A DNA stretch of 64,000 nt. It comes from Varibaculum cambriense DSM 15806. GTDB lineage: Bacteria > Actinomycetota > Actinomycetes > Actinomycetales > Actinomycetaceae. The DNA lies in NCBI RefSeq assembly GCF_000420065.1, contig NZ_ATUF01000002.1, positions 372,001 to 436,000 of the forward strand, written 5' to 3'. Position 1 is the first letter of the stretch. Every line of letters starts with the position of its first letter. The notes below the pieces were generated by a model. That model was not told the origin of the DNA, did no database searches, and saw only the letters and a list, made by a program, of their open reading frames with translations. Shown here in pieces: positions 39,770 through 49,549 of this stretch. The translations under genes and the position numbers were made by a program.

Positions 39770-40936
39770 TTAACAGCCAGCAGCGAGTTTAGCTGCCTGG
39801 GCGGCGCCAGCGTCCATAGTTTCTACCATGGTAACCTGCTCTAAGTTCGCATCTTCCAAAATCTTGCGACCAGCCGCCACCGCGTTGCCGTCTAGCCGCA
39901 CTACCAGCGGCTTAGTGGCTTTATCGCCCAACATTTCGATTGCTTTCACGATTCCAGAAGCCACCTGGTCACAGGCGGTGATTCCTCCGAATACGTTTAC
40001 AAATACCGACTTGACCTGGGGATCACCCAGAATCACGTCCAGCCCATCAGCCATAACCTGCGCGGAGGCGCCGCCCCCAATATCGAGGAAGTTCGCTGGT
40101 TTCACTCCATATTCTTCCCCGGCGTAGGCAACCACGTCCAGAGTCGACATCACCAAACCGGCGCCGTTACCGATAATTCCCACCTGACCTTCCAGGTGCA
40201 CGTAGTTCAAGCCCTTTTCTTTAGCTTTGGCTTCCAAAGGATCCTCGGTACGTTTGTCTACCAACTTTTCGTGAGCAGGCTGCCGAAAACGGGCGTTATC
40301 ATCCAAAGTTACTTTCCCGTCCAGGGCAATAATCTCGCCCTCTTCACTGGATACCAAGGGGTTTACCTCTACGAGGGTGGCGTCCTCGCCCTGGTAAACG
40401 TCCCAGAGCCCTTCCAGCACCGGAACAGCCTTTTCGATCAGCTCTTCGTCCTCAAAACCGGCCTGTGCAAGAATCTTGCGGGCAACATCCTCATCAATAC
40501 CAGTAACCGGCAGCGGCACCTTCGCCAAAGCTTCCGGGCGTTCCTTGGCCAGTTGCTCGATCTCCATACCGCCCTCTTTAGAGCACATAGCCAGGTGGCG
40601 GCGGTTTGAACGGTCAAGCAGAATCGAGAAATAGTATTCGGAAGCAATATCCGCACCAGCGGCAACTAACACCCGGTGTACGGTATGGCCTTTAATATCC
40701 ATACCCAAGATTTCTTCGGCTTTTTCCCGCGCTTCCTGGGGGCTGCGGGCGAGTTTAACTCCGCCAGCCTTGCCTCGGCCACCCGTCTTCACCTGCGCTT
40801 TTACCACCACTAGGGGCTGGGCGAGTTTCTCGGCTGCTTTTCGAGCTTCTTCAGGAGTTTCGGCCACAATCCCGGCCAACACGGGAACTCCATGTGCCTC
40901 AAACAGGTCGCGAGCCTGGTATTCGTAAAGGTCCAC
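39770..40936 (-). CDS. sucC: Succinyl-CoA synthetase beta subunit
   Basis: 388 residues from the GTG at 40936, which gives the family start (M)[18 protein letters not shown] and has GAGAGG 8 nt upstream; the GTG two codons earlier is too close to that site. The ATP-grasp domain shows [20 protein letters not shown] (seen as [14 protein letters not shown]), and the C-terminal ligase domain has NIFGGIT-type [14 protein letters not shown]. Confidence 0.96.
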   Translation of the reverse strand: MDLYEYQARDLFEAHGVPVLAGIVAETPEEARKAAEKLAQPLVVVKAQVKTGGRGKAGGVKLARSPQEAREKAEEILGMDIKGHTVHRVLVAAGADIASEYYFSILLDRSNRRHLAMCSKEGGMEIEQLAKERPEALAKVPLPVTGIDEDVARKILAQAGFEDEELIEKAVPVLEGLWDVYQGEDATLVEVNPLVSSEEGEIIALDGKVTLDDNARFRQPAHEKLVDKRTEDPLEAKAKEKGLNYVHLEGQVGIIGNGAGLVMSTLDVVAYAGEEYGVKPANFLDIGGGASAQVMADGLDVILGDPQVKSVFVNVFGGITACDQVASGIVKAIEMLGDKATKPLVVRLDGNAVAAGRKILEDANLEQVTMVETMDAGAAQAAKLAAGC

Positions 40937-41246
40937 TTGCACGTCCTCTCATTAAGTACCTTGATATCAAGATATAGGACTATAGTACCGCATATTCGCG
41001 CCTATTACGTCACGAGAAAGTGCTCTCCCTCACTTATCAGCTGGGGTTGATTTTACGCAAGAGGGGCATAACTAATCACCTACCACAAATCTAGTAACGA
41101 GGGCGCGAAAGGCAGTTTTTCTCCCTCCCAGGCAAATTTCTGTCTTTTTCCGGGCGAAACTCCCTAATACTTGTGGTTCACGATACGATTAATACTCAAT
41201 TGAAAGCTGTTGCACGAAAAATCAAGAAAGTAGATTGGAAATAGCT
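40937..41246. promoter_or_regulatory. sucC / mnhA divergent promoter region with 12-bp palindrome
   Basis: No gene is visible in this 310-bp region. A perfect palindrome CTTGATATCAAG lies at 40960-40971, about 24 bp ahead of sucC. A TATAGT hexamer, a possible -10 for sucC, is at about 40981-40986. It looks like an operator overlapping the transcription start. No clear promoter was found for the mnh operon. Confidence 0.4.
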
Positions 41247-44200
41247 ATGCTCTTGTGGGATCGCGCCGCCCCGCTGATTGTGTGCTACTTCTTGGTGGCG
41301 TTGCTGATCCCCTTCCTAGTTAAGTATTTTAGGCAACGCACATTTTACTTTGCTGCTCTTATGCCCTTTAGCGCCCTCGTCTGGACGCTATCGCACACTC
41401 GTCAGGCTTTCGGCACGGGATCGCAAGGGTTAGCTGAGTTTTATCAATGGTCAAGCGCGCTGGATCTAGAGATAGGGTTTCGACTGACCGGGCTATCTTG
41501 GCTGATGCTGATAGTGATTAACCTGGTCGGTTCGCTAATCCTGGTTTACTGTGCGCAATATTTCTCCGAAGATTCTCCGCGACTACGCCAATTCATTGCC
41601 GCTTTCCTTGGGTTTGCGGCCTCTATGTCCGGTCTGGTCTTGGCAGATCACACCATGACCCTCTACTTCTTCTGGGAAATTACTACTTTCAGTTCCTTTA
41701 TTTTGATTGGTCACGAAGCTGAAGAACGTGCCTCTCGTGCCGCCGCCCGCCAGGCGATTTTGGTGACCACCACCGGATCTTTAAGTATGTTCGCAGGGTT
41801 TGTAATCCTGGGGATCATGCCGGGAGGCTCCTTTAGGATCAGCGAGCTCTTAACCGTATTGTCCTCCCCGGCTGCCCTGGGAACGCCGATCGAACCGGTA
41901 GCGGCAGGCAGTGGATTAGCTTTGATCTTATTTGCGGCAGTTACCAAGTCGGCAATTTTCCCGACTCACTTCTGGCTCCCTTCCGCGATGGCCGCCCCCA
42001 CTCCGGTTTCCGCGTTCCTGCACGCGGCGGCCATGGTGAAAGCAGGAATCTACCTAATCGCCCGTTTTGCGCCCGCATTTGCTCGTTTTCCCGTACTTAC
42101 CTGGGCTATTGTCATTTTAGGGGCAGTGACGATGCTGCTAGGAGGCTACGCGGCGCTGCGGCAAACCGACTTAAAACTAGTGTTGGCTTTCGGCACGGTT
42201 TCCCAGCTGGGATTCCTGACTATGCTTATCGGTTCGGGCACCCCCCAGCTATACCTGGCTGGTTTGTGTGTTCTGGCTGCCCATTCCACCTTTAAATCCG
42301 GTCTATTCCTGACCACCGGGACTATTGAAAAACAAACCGGCACCCGCGAGTTCCCCAGTCTCTGCGGCCTGGGGGAACGTTCTCGCACGTTGGCCATCTG
42401 CGCTCTCGCGGGAATCCTGTCCATGTCCGGAATCCCGATCACCAGTGGATACTTGGGGAAAGAACATGCGATTACCGCCCTTATGGGCTCGGCAGACAAC
42501 CGGCAGTCGGCAGTAGTTCTCGCGGTGCTGATCGTGGGATCGGCATTAACTTTTGCCTATTCGCTGCGCTATTTTTGGGGCGCCTTCAGTCATAAGCATG
42601 ACCGCGAAGGCGCTTGTCCCCATCGCCAAAAACTGCGGGCAACCGGTAAGACCCTAACTGTGGTTCCCGGGGTACTCACCGGGCTTTCGGTAATCCTCGG
42701 GTTCTTGCCGAGCATCCTCGACCGTTTTTTGCGCCCAACCGCGATTCAAAGCTATGAACAAGATCCGGGGAGTCTCCATCTTTGGTCGGGGATCTTACCT
42801 GCCTTAGTGACTGTCGTTATCTTAGCGGCAGGTTTTGTCCTGTTTTGGAAGCGCGCCCGCCTAGCGCGAGTGCAGCGGCGGTTAGCGTTCTCGCCGCGAT
42901 GGAGCGCCCAGGGCCTGTATTCGCGGACGATCCGTTCCTTGGAGCACGGCGCTGCTTGGATTACGGGGAAGGTGCAAACCGGTTCTCTTCCTGCTGACCT
43001 TTCAATCATATTTACGGTTTCGGTAGTGGCAACCGGGGTATGCCTACTGGGAATTAACGATATGCATAGCTGGCATTTCGCGGATTCTTTCGGGCAAGCA
43101 TTTATTTGTTTTGCCCTGATCGGAATGGCCGCCATCTGTGTTGTTGCCCAACGCCGCCTGAATGCAGTACTGGCGCTCTCAGCCTGTGGAGCGGCAGTGG
43201 CCGCCGTTTACGTACTGCAGGGAGCCCCGGACTTAGCGCTTACCCAATTAGTGGTAGAGGCGGTTACCCTGACTTTGTTTTTACTGGTACTGCGACGCCT
43301 GCCAGCTCGGTTTTCCCGCCGGGTCAGCCGCTGGGCTCCCGGATACCGTGTATTGATCGCCGCTGCCTGCGGAGTAGGCATCGTGTTATTGGGCCTATCC
43401 GCATCCTCTGCGAGGATTCATGAACCGGTCTCAAACCTGGTCACTACGGAAGGAAGTATTTTTGCCGGGGGTCAGAACCTGGTCAATATCTTGCTGGTCG
43501 ACGTAAGAGCCTGGGATACGGTCGGGGAACTTTCGGTACTGCTAGTTGCCGCTACCGGAGTTACTGCCCTGATCTACCTGCGAGGGTTATCTACCGCCCT
43601 GGCTAGGTCCCATCGGGAACGCCGACACCGCCTATTAATGAGGGCGCAGCGACGGCGCGGGCATTTGCGGAAAATTTCCGCTGGTCCCCAACAAACTTGG
43701 CTGGCAGTTACTACCTTAATCAGTCCGCGCCGCCGCTCGATTTTGCTGGAAGTTTCTACCCGGATCTTGTACCACACTTTGTTACTGGTGTCGGTATGGC
43801 TCTTGTTTATCGGCCATAACAACCCGGGCGGTGGCTTTATTGGAGGCATGGTTGCCGGGATTGGGATTACGATCCGTTATTTTGCGGGCGGACGCTTTGA
43901 ACTGTTAGAAGCGGTTCCGGCCAGACCAGGCGGGATCATTGCGGTCGGTATGACTACTGCCGTAGTTAGCGCCTTGATTCCTTTAGCGTTTGGCTACACC
44001 ATTTTGCAAAGCGTAGAAGCACATATCGATTTAGGGATATTAGGGGAACTGCACTTCACTTCGGCCATGGGTCTAGATATAGGGGTGTATTTACTGGTTA
44101 TCGGGGTAGTGCTCGATTTATTGCAATCGCTAGGCTCGGAGATTGACCGCCAGGGTGAATCCGCTGGCCACCAGCTGCCGGAAGCGGATATTACCGGTCG

Positions 44201-44336
44201 ACAAGACCCGAAGGATCAAGCGGCAAGCTTATCGGATAATAGCGAGGAAGCTGTAGATTCCTCCTCTGCTGCGAAAGAAAAGGACTTGGTGCAAACTAGC
44301 GTTTCCGCGTCTGAACCTCAGGAGGCAAAGCGATGA
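41247..44336 (+). CDS. mnhA: Mrp-type Na+/H+ antiporter, fused subunits A and B
   Basis: 1029 residues from the ATG at 41247 (preceded by GGAAAT); a TTG at 41235 adds 4. The first ~500 residues are the complex-I-like ion-translocating core (DHTMTLYFFWEITTFSSFIL, KSAIFPTHFWLPSAMAAPTP, AFLHAAAMVKAGIYL, HSTFKSGLFL). The C-terminal part adds a DUF4040 region (QGAPDLALTQLVVEAVTLTL) and an MnhB-like domain (GHNNPGGGFIGGMVAGIGI). This A/B fusion explains the lack of a separate mnhB. First gene of a six-gene operon. Confidence 0.93.
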   Translation: MLLWDRAAPLIVCYFLVALLIPFLVKYFRQRTFYFAALMPFSALVWTLSHTRQAFGTGSQGLAEFYQWSSALDLEIGFRLTGLSWLMLIVINLVGSLILVYCAQYFSEDSPRLRQFIAAFLGFAASMSGLVLADHTMTLYFFWEITTFSSFILIGHEAEERASRAAARQAILVTTTGSLSMFAGFVILGIMPGGSFRISELLTVLSSPAALGTPIEPVAAGSGLALILFAAVTKSAIFPTHFWLPSAMAAPTPVSAFLHAAAMVKAGIYLIARFAPAFARFPVLTWAIVILGAVTMLLGGYAALRQTDLKLVLAFGTVSQLGFLTMLIGSGTPQLYLAGLCVLAAHSTFKSGLFLTTGTIEKQTGTREFPSLCGLGERSRTLAICALAGILSMSGIPITSGYLGKEHAITALMGSADNRQSAVVLAVLIVGSALTFAYSLRYFWGAFSHKHDREGACPHRQKLRATGKTLTVVPGVLTGLSVILGFLPSILDRFLRPTAIQSYEQDPGSLHLWSGILPALVTVVILAAGFVLFWKRARLARVQRRLAFSPRWSAQGLYSRTIRSLEHGAAWITGKVQTGSLPADLSIIFTVSVVATGVCLLGINDMHSWHFADSFGQAFICFALIGMAAICVVAQRRLNAVLALSACGAAVAAVYVLQGAPDLALTQLVVEAVTLTLFLLVLRRLPARFSRRVSRWAPGYRVLIAAACGVGIVLLGLSASSARIHEPVSNLVTTEGSIFAGGQNLVNILLVDVRAWDTVGELSVLLVAATGVTALIYLRGLSTALARSHRERRHRLLMRAQRRRGHLRKISAGPQQTWLAVTTLISPRRRSILLEVSTRILYHTLLLVSVWLLFIGHNNPGGGFIGGMVAGIGITIRYFAGGRFELLEAVPARPGGIIAVGMTTAVVSALIPLAFGYTILQSVEAHIDLGILGELHFTSAMGLDIGVYLLVIGVVLDLLQSLGSEIDRQGESAGHQLPEADITGRQDPKDQAASLSDNSEEAVDSSSAAKEKDLVQTSVSASEPQEAKR

Positions 44337-44761
44337 GTGTTTCTCTCTGCCTGTTATTAGCTGCCGGATTCCTAGTTGCCTGCGGGGTTTATCTGGTCAC
44401 CGAACGTACTTTAACTCGGATAGTTATTGGGTTAGGGCTACTGGGGAATGGGATTAATCTGTTCCTGCTTTCCCAGGGAGGACGCGCCGGCACTGCCCCA
44501 ATTTTGGGTACTGCCCTGTCGAAAATGTCTGATCCTTTGCCGCAGGGAATGATCCTCACTGCCATCGTATTGTCGATGGCTACCACGGCGTTCGGCTTGG
44601 CGCTTGCCTACCGTTCCTGGCGACTATCGGGACATGATGAGGTTACCGATGACCTAGAAGATCGGCGTCTGGCAAAGACCGTGGGCAATACGGAACGCTT
44701 CTTACGCCTGGATCTAGATGAACTAGATAAGAGCCACGGTCGTAAAAGGAGGGAACTGTGA
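44333..44761 (+). CDS. mnhC: Mrp antiporter subunit C
   Basis: 142 residues, NuoK-like with three membrane helices (LLLAAGFLVACGVYLV, IVIGLGLLGNGINLFLL, LTAIVLSMATTAFGLALAY) and a charged C-terminal tail. The motif DPLPQGMILTAIVLSMATTA is typical of MnhC. It overlaps mnhA and mnhD by 4 bp each. Confidence 0.95.
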   Translation: MSVSLCLLLAAGFLVACGVYLVTERTLTRIVIGLGLLGNGINLFLLSQGGRAGTAPILGTALSKMSDPLPQGMILTAIVLSMATTAFGLALAYRSWRLSGHDEVTDDLEDRRLAKTVGNTERFLRLDLDELDKSHGRKRREL

Positions 44762-46470
44762 ACTTTATTTTGGCGTTACCGGTTCTCCTTCCTCTGCTAG
44801 CGGCGGCTCTAACTTTGGGATTAGGCCGGCACTACCGTATCCAATCGGCGGTTGCCTTTGTTACGCTGTCACTTTCTTTGATCTTTGCCCTCGCGATTTT
44901 AGTGTTAACTGACCAGGCAACCCTGGTTTTAGATGTGGGTTCTTGGGCAGCACCGATTGGCATTTCTCTGGTCGGTGACCGGCTGGCGGCAATAATGCTG
45001 TGCACGTCCCTAGTGGTGATGGTGACGGTACTGGCCTATTCTCTTTCGGAAGGCACCGTCCACGAATCGGAAGATATTCCAACTCCGATTTTCCACCCCA
45101 CCTACTTAGTGCTATGTGCAGGAGTGAATAACGCGTTCCTCACCGGAGACATGTTTAACCTGTACGTGGGGGTAGAAATCCTGCTCACCTCCTCGTTTGC
45201 ATTGATTACTCTGGGAGGCACCCGCGATCGCATCCGCTCGGGCACAGTTTATGTGGCGGTCTCGATGGTGGGGTCAGCGATTTTCTTGGTAGCACTTGCC
45301 TGCCTGTACGGCGCTTGCGGCACCATGAATATGGCACAGCTGTCTATGCGGCTAACTGAAATCGATCCCGCAGTCGCCATGCTTATCCAAACGTTATTCC
45401 TGGTGGCGTTTGGCTTAAAGGCGGCGGTTTTCCCGTTATCCGCTTGGCTGCCGGACTCTTACCCCACCGCTCCCGCCCCGATTACCGCGGTATTTGCGGG
45501 TTTGCTAACCAAAGTTGGGGTATATGCGATTATCCGGATGCAGGTGTTGATTTTCCCGACCTCCCCAGTAGATGTGGTGTTGGCAGTAGTCGGGATTTTC
45601 ACCATGATCGTGGGAATCTTGGGGGCAGTTGCCCAGGACGATATTAAACGGTTGCTGTCTTTTACCCTGGTTTCCCATATCGGTTTCATGATTTGGGGAA
45701 TTTCTCTAGCTAACACCTTGGGGATCGCCTCGGCAGTGTTTTACGCTGTCCACCATATTCTGGTGCAAACCACCTTGTTTTTAGTGGCAGGCATGATGGA
45801 GAAGGTGGGCGGTTCTACTTCGCTGCGCCGTCTGCACTCTTTGGCCAAGATTTCCCCGCTGCTAGCAGTCTGGTATTTGATTCCGGCTTTCAACCTGGTG
45901 GGTTTCCCGCCTTTGACGGGTTTTTTGGGCAAACTGGGGCTCGCCGAGGCGACGGCGGCGCGCAACACTCCCCTGGCTTGGGCGCTGTTGGCTGCGGGGC
46001 TAGTTGCCTCCCTGCTCACCCTGTACGTGGTGGTCAAAATCTGGTTACAAACTTTCTGGCAGGGACGTGAATCCGCGCAAGAAAGTGGTGGCGAAGAAGA
46101 GGTAGCCGTCGATACCTTGAATCCGGCCTCCCGCATTCCCCGGGGAGTCTGGGCGGCAACCGGTTTTCTAACTGCGGTAACGATTGGACTATCAGTATTT
46201 GCCGGTCCGGTCTACACTTTCACCGAACGGGCCACTATCTCTATGTCCCGCGCTGAATATCAACGCGCGGTTTTGGGAGAGGACGGACGCGGACACGGGA
46301 TCTCTAAGCTTGCCTCGGAAAACTGGGGAGATTCTTTAAACGAGGACAATAGCCATGCGGCTACTACTGCGGCTAAAACCAGTACCAAGAGCTTTATTTT
46401 TGATGCTTGGTCGCTGTCCCCGCGGGAGTCTAATAGACCTCTGTTAAGGGAAGGAGGCCGCCGTGACTAG
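44758..46470 (+). CDS. mnhD: Mrp antiporter subunit D
   Basis: 570 residues, NuoL/M/N-like, about fourteen membrane helices. It begins at a GTG (44758) overlapping mnhC. Conserved features include FNLYVGVEILLTSSFALI, FGLKAAVFPLSAWLPDSYP with the key lysine, and LVSHIGFMIWG. The last ~70 residues form a cytoplasmic, low-complexity tail. It translocates ions together with MnhA. Confidence 0.95.
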   Translation: MNFILALPVLLPLLAAALTLGLGRHYRIQSAVAFVTLSLSLIFALAILVLTDQATLVLDVGSWAAPIGISLVGDRLAAIMLCTSLVVMVTVLAYSLSEGTVHESEDIPTPIFHPTYLVLCAGVNNAFLTGDMFNLYVGVEILLTSSFALITLGGTRDRIRSGTVYVAVSMVGSAIFLVALACLYGACGTMNMAQLSMRLTEIDPAVAMLIQTLFLVAFGLKAAVFPLSAWLPDSYPTAPAPITAVFAGLLTKVGVYAIIRMQVLIFPTSPVDVVLAVVGIFTMIVGILGAVAQDDIKRLLSFTLVSHIGFMIWGISLANTLGIASAVFYAVHHILVQTTLFLVAGMMEKVGGSTSLRRLHSLAKISPLLAVWYLIPAFNLVGFPPLTGFLGKLGLAEATAARNTPLAWALLAAGLVASLLTLYVVVKIWLQTFWQGRESAQESGGEEEVAVDTLNPASRIPRGVWAATGFLTAVTIGLSVFAGPVYTFTERATISMSRAEYQRAVLGEDGRGHGISKLASENWGDSLNEDNSHAATTAAKTSTKSFIFDAWSLSPRESNRPLLREGGRRD

Positions 46471-47191
46471 CGAAAACAGTGATAACGTGGCTCAGCAGAC
46501 CATAGCTGTGTCTCCTGCCAATACCGCGCCGCCACGCCCTAGTTTGAAACAGCGTTTATACACTCTCCCTCGGCGCTGCTCTTTGGGGATGAGCGCCTGG
46601 TTGTTTGCAGTCTGGATGCTGCTAATTCGGGACCTGTCTGCGGTGTCTATCGGCGGTGGCGTGCTGATCGCGGTGGGGTTGCAAGTATTTTTCCCGATGC
46701 CGCATGTTAATCCGGTAAAAAGATTCCGTCCCTTGCAAGTTGTTTGGCTGGTACTACGCTTCGGTTGGGATCTTTTGGCGTCTGCTTTACAAGTAGCGTA
46801 TGTGGTGCTGCGGCAGAAACCGGCGCGTCCGCAGATAATTGAAGTGGAAATGATTACTCGCTCAGAGTTTTATTTAACTATGGCTTCCGCTATGACCTGC
46901 CTGGTACCAGGTTCTTTAGTAGTACGGGCTCGGATAAACCCCTCGCGAGTAACTTTGCACGTGTTAGATCGCGACCTATCTAAAGGGGCGCGGGGGGTAG
47001 AGAAATCTTTGCACGCCCTCGAAGTGAGAATTGTGAAAGCCCTGGGCAGTAAGGCAGAGATTCAAGAAGCTCAGGAGCGTTTGCAACGCTACGAGCAGCT
47101 GGTAGCAGAGGGCAAAATCCCCTACTCAGCCCAGAGTCCCTATGTCATTGACGAGGGCGCCCAGCCACGACCTGAGAGTGAAAGGCACTAG
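46463..47191 (+). CDS. mnhE: Mrp antiporter subunit E
   Basis: 242 residues, longer than usual because of a ~35-residue polar N-terminus and a long C-terminal helix. The core has two or three membrane helices and the MnhE signature SAMTCLVPGSLVVR ... LHVLDRD. It overlaps mnhD by 8 bp, with a GGAAGGAGG ribosome site inside mnhD. Confidence 0.93.
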   Translation: MTSENSDNVAQQTIAVSPANTAPPRPSLKQRLYTLPRRCSLGMSAWLFAVWMLLIRDLSAVSIGGGVLIAVGLQVFFPMPHVNPVKRFRPLQVVWLVLRFGWDLLASALQVAYVVLRQKPARPQIIEVEMITRSEFYLTMASAMTCLVPGSLVVRARINPSRVTLHVLDRDLSKGARGVEKSLHALEVRIVKALGSKAEIQEAQERLQRYEQLVAEGKIPYSAQSPYVIDEGAQPRPESERH

Positions 47192-47196
47192 GCACT

Positions 47197-47547
47197 ATGA
47201 CTTTTATTTTCGCTTTAAACTGGGCGATGCTCGGTGTCGCTGAACTACTGGCTTTGTACGTGTTGTGGCGGGGACCGGGGATTTTGAATCGTACCGTTGC
47301 CTTGGATTTGTTGACGGCGATCACCATCGGAATTATTTGTTTAGTGTCGGTTACCGGGGAGCGTGATGACACTATGCAGATTCTATTGGTGCTGACTTTG
47401 GTGAGTTTCTTGACTGCCACCGCGGTGGCGCGGATTATTGGGCAGCGCTCCGCGGCAGAACTGGCACAAGATGCTGGACCTAACGTTGCTAAGAAACCGG
47501 AGCCTAAAGAGGACGTGGTTATCTCGGAAGGAGGACGTGATGAGTGA
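47197..47547 (+). CDS. mnhF: Mrp antiporter subunit F
   Basis: 116 residues, three membrane helices with the motif LWRGPGILNRTVALDLLTAI, a family hallmark with the conserved Asp in the second helix. A polar C-terminal tail (~30 residues) follows. It starts 5 bp after mnhE. Confidence 0.93.
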   Translation: MTFIFALNWAMLGVAELLALYVLWRGPGILNRTVALDLLTAITIGIICLVSVTGERDDTMQILLVLTLVSFLTATAVARIIGQRSAAELAQDAGPNVAKKPEPKEDVVISEGGRDE

Positions 47548-47923
47548 AAGCTGGTCTACCGCCCTCACCTACCTGGGGATAGCGATTTTAACTCTAGGGT
47601 CTGCGTTGACTCTGATTGCTGCTATCGGGGTAGTTAAATTGCCGACTTTGCTGCAAAGGCAACACGCTGCTACAAAACCGCAGTTAACCGGGTTCATTTT
47701 GACCTGTCTGGGTTTGGTGGCGATTCGCCAAACTTGGTCGTGGCTGACGGTAGTGCTGCTCGCGATTGTGCTGCAAACTCTGACCGCACCGATTGGTGCG
47801 CACTTGATTGGTAGAACCGCTAATCAACGCGGCGAGATCAAAGACGCAGGTGCAACAGTTTACCGCCACTTACATTTGCCAGTCCCCGGTAAAGATGCGC
47901 CTGCAGTAACCCGGGACAGCTAA
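47540..47923 (+). CDS. mnhG: Mrp antiporter subunit G
   Basis: 127 residues from the ATG at 47540, with AAGGAGG just upstream; it overlaps mnhF by 8 bp. Three membrane helices and the family pattern LGSALTLIAAIGVVKLPTLL then RQHAATKPQ are clear. It is the last gene of the operon; no classical terminator was seen after it. Confidence 0.94.
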   Translation: MSESWSTALTYLGIAILTLGSALTLIAAIGVVKLPTLLQRQHAATKPQLTGFILTCLGLVAIRQTWSWLTVVLLAIVLQTLTAPIGAHLIGRTANQRGEIKDAGATVYRHLHLPVPGKDAPAVTRDS

Positions 47924-48136
47924 ATTCATGTACACCCGTAAGCAAAATAAAAACCACTCTCGATGTAACTTTTTTTACGCATTGGATGCTGTATTTGATA
48001 CCTGAATGCTGTTTTTCCCTGCTCCTGAAGCAAAATTAGCTTGCTAACAATATCTCGTTATACATGTTTACGATATTGCTAATCTCCGACAGGGTAGCTA
48101 TCCGGGAGTGAGCTGCATTTCTGGAATCGGGGGTAA
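47924..48136. promoter_or_regulatory. Upstream region of the AAA ATPase gene, with palindromes
   Basis: AT-rich, no gene. TTAGC-TT-GCTAA (48036-48047) overlaps CAATATC (48048-48054), which pairs with GATATTG (48072-48078); GCTAA recurs at 48078-48082. The nested repeats lie 55-100 bp before the ATPase start and may be its operator. Confidence 0.3.
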
Positions 48137-49549
48137 GTGGTGGAGCGTTTTATCGGACGCGAACGCGAGCTAGAAGCACTAGAGAGAGCGTGGGGCAGTG
48201 ATCGTTTCGAGTTCACCGTTGTCTATGGGCGCCGCCGGGTTGGAAAAACCCGTCTGATTAGGGAATATATTGCAAACAAGCTCGCTGTATATTTTTTGGC
48301 GCTGGAGGTCGATGAGAAGACAAACTTGAACAGTTTTTCCCGTGTGTTTTCCCAGTTCCAAGCCTCAAACAAGCCAGGCTTAACGGTCTCGCGGGCAGGT
48401 TATAGTTCTTTTGAGGATCTATTCGCTGATATGGCGGATACTGCTCGCCACACCCCGTTTGTGCTAGCAATCGATGAGTTTCCGTACTTGGCGGCGAGTT
48501 GGCCGCCGATTTCTTCGTTACTGCAGAAGTTTTGCGATTCGCAATGGGCAGGGACAGGACTACACCTGATTTTGTGCGGATCGTCGATGAGTTTCATGGA
48601 GCGACAGGTTCTCTCCGCGAAAAGTCCTCTGTATGGGCGGCGTACCGGTCAGATTCGCTTACGACCTTTCGATTTTTTGGATACCGAGGATTTTCTCTCC
48701 CCTCTACCCCGTTTGGATGCCGCAGTTCTTTACGCTGCTACCGGTGGCGTGGCGGAATACCTCGACTTTATTGACACCAGTGCAAGCGTTTCCGAGAACC
48801 TGGCGAAACTATTCTTTGATCCCAGCGGCCGGCTGGTGGAAGAACCAGGAAACCTACTAAAACAAGAACTGCGAGAGCCAAAACGCTACAGCTCTATTTT
48901 GCGCGCAATTTCTGACGGAGCCTCAAAACACAATCAAATCGCTACAAAAACCGGGATTCCTACCGGGGCTCTCACGAACTACCTTGGCGCCCTGATAGAC
49001 CTGGGTATCGTGGACAAACAAATTCCCTGGAATGCGACAATGAAAATGGGCGGGCGAAAAACCATTTATCGGATTCAAGACGGCTGTTTTCGTTTTTGGT
49101 ACCAATTTGTGCAGCCCAACCTGTCGACTATCGAGTTGGGTGCAGGTTTAGCAGCTCTGGAAGCGAACGTTATTCCAGGACTCAACAGTTTCATGGGGCT
49201 GGGGTTCAAGCAGATTGTCGCGGATCTTTTCGACCGCGACAATAGCACTGGAAAGCTAGTCGAGCTGTACCAAAATCGTGCCCGCTGGTGGGGTAGCGAC
49301 CCAAAAACGCATCAATCCGAAGAAATCGATCTGGTCGCCGGAGGGAATAAATCTACTCTGTTCATCGAAGCTAAGTGGTCCAGGCAACCCGTCGGCATTG
49401 AAGTCCTGAAAACCCTAGAAAACCGCAGTAAACTGGTCAAACACCACAGGACACCCCGCTATGCTGTCTACGTAAAGTCAGGATTCACCCCCGAATTAGC
49501 CCGCCACGCACAAGGGCGCGAGGACGTGGAACTGCACAGTTTCCTTTAA
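48137..49549 (+). CDS. AAA ATPase with DUF234-type nuclease-like C-terminus
   Basis: 470 residues from a GTG (48137; GTG at 48140 also possible). The N-terminal P-loop domain (PF01637-like) starts FIGRERELEALERAW with Walker A YGRRRVGKTRL and Walker B FVLAIDEFPYLA; sensor 1 is ILCGSSMSFM. A winged-helix segment (HNQIATKTGIPTGALTNYLG) follows. The C-terminal part ends in EEIDLVAGG ... LFIEAKWSR, a D-ExK pattern like restriction-endonuclease folds. The biological role is unknown; it borders the CRISPR locus, so a defence role is possible. Confidence 0.83.
   Translation: MVERFIGRERELEALERAWGSDRFEFTVVYGRRRVGKTRLIREYIANKLAVYFLALEVDEKTNLNSFSRVFSQFQASNKPGLTVSRAGYSSFEDLFADMADTARHTPFVLAIDEFPYLAASWPPISSLLQKFCDSQWAGTGLHLILCGSSMSFMERQVLSAKSPLYGRRTGQIRLRPFDFLDTEDFLSPLPRLDAAVLYAATGGVAEYLDFIDTSASVSENLAKLFFDPSGRLVEEPGNLLKQELREPKRYSSILRAISDGASKHNQIATKTGIPTGALTNYLGALIDLGIVDKQIPWNATMKMGGRKTIYRIQDGCFRFWYQFVQPNLSTIELGAGLAALEANVIPGLNSFMGLGFKQIVADLFDRDNSTGKLVELYQNRARWWGSDPKTHQSEEIDLVAGGNKSTLFIEAKWSRQPVGIEVLKTLENRSKLVKHHRTPRYAVYVKSGFTPELARHAQGREDVELHSFL

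Noticed and set aside
41235-41246. TTG start for MnhA at 41235
   Set aside because: The ATG at 41247 is preceded by a better ribosome site and adds no missing residues.
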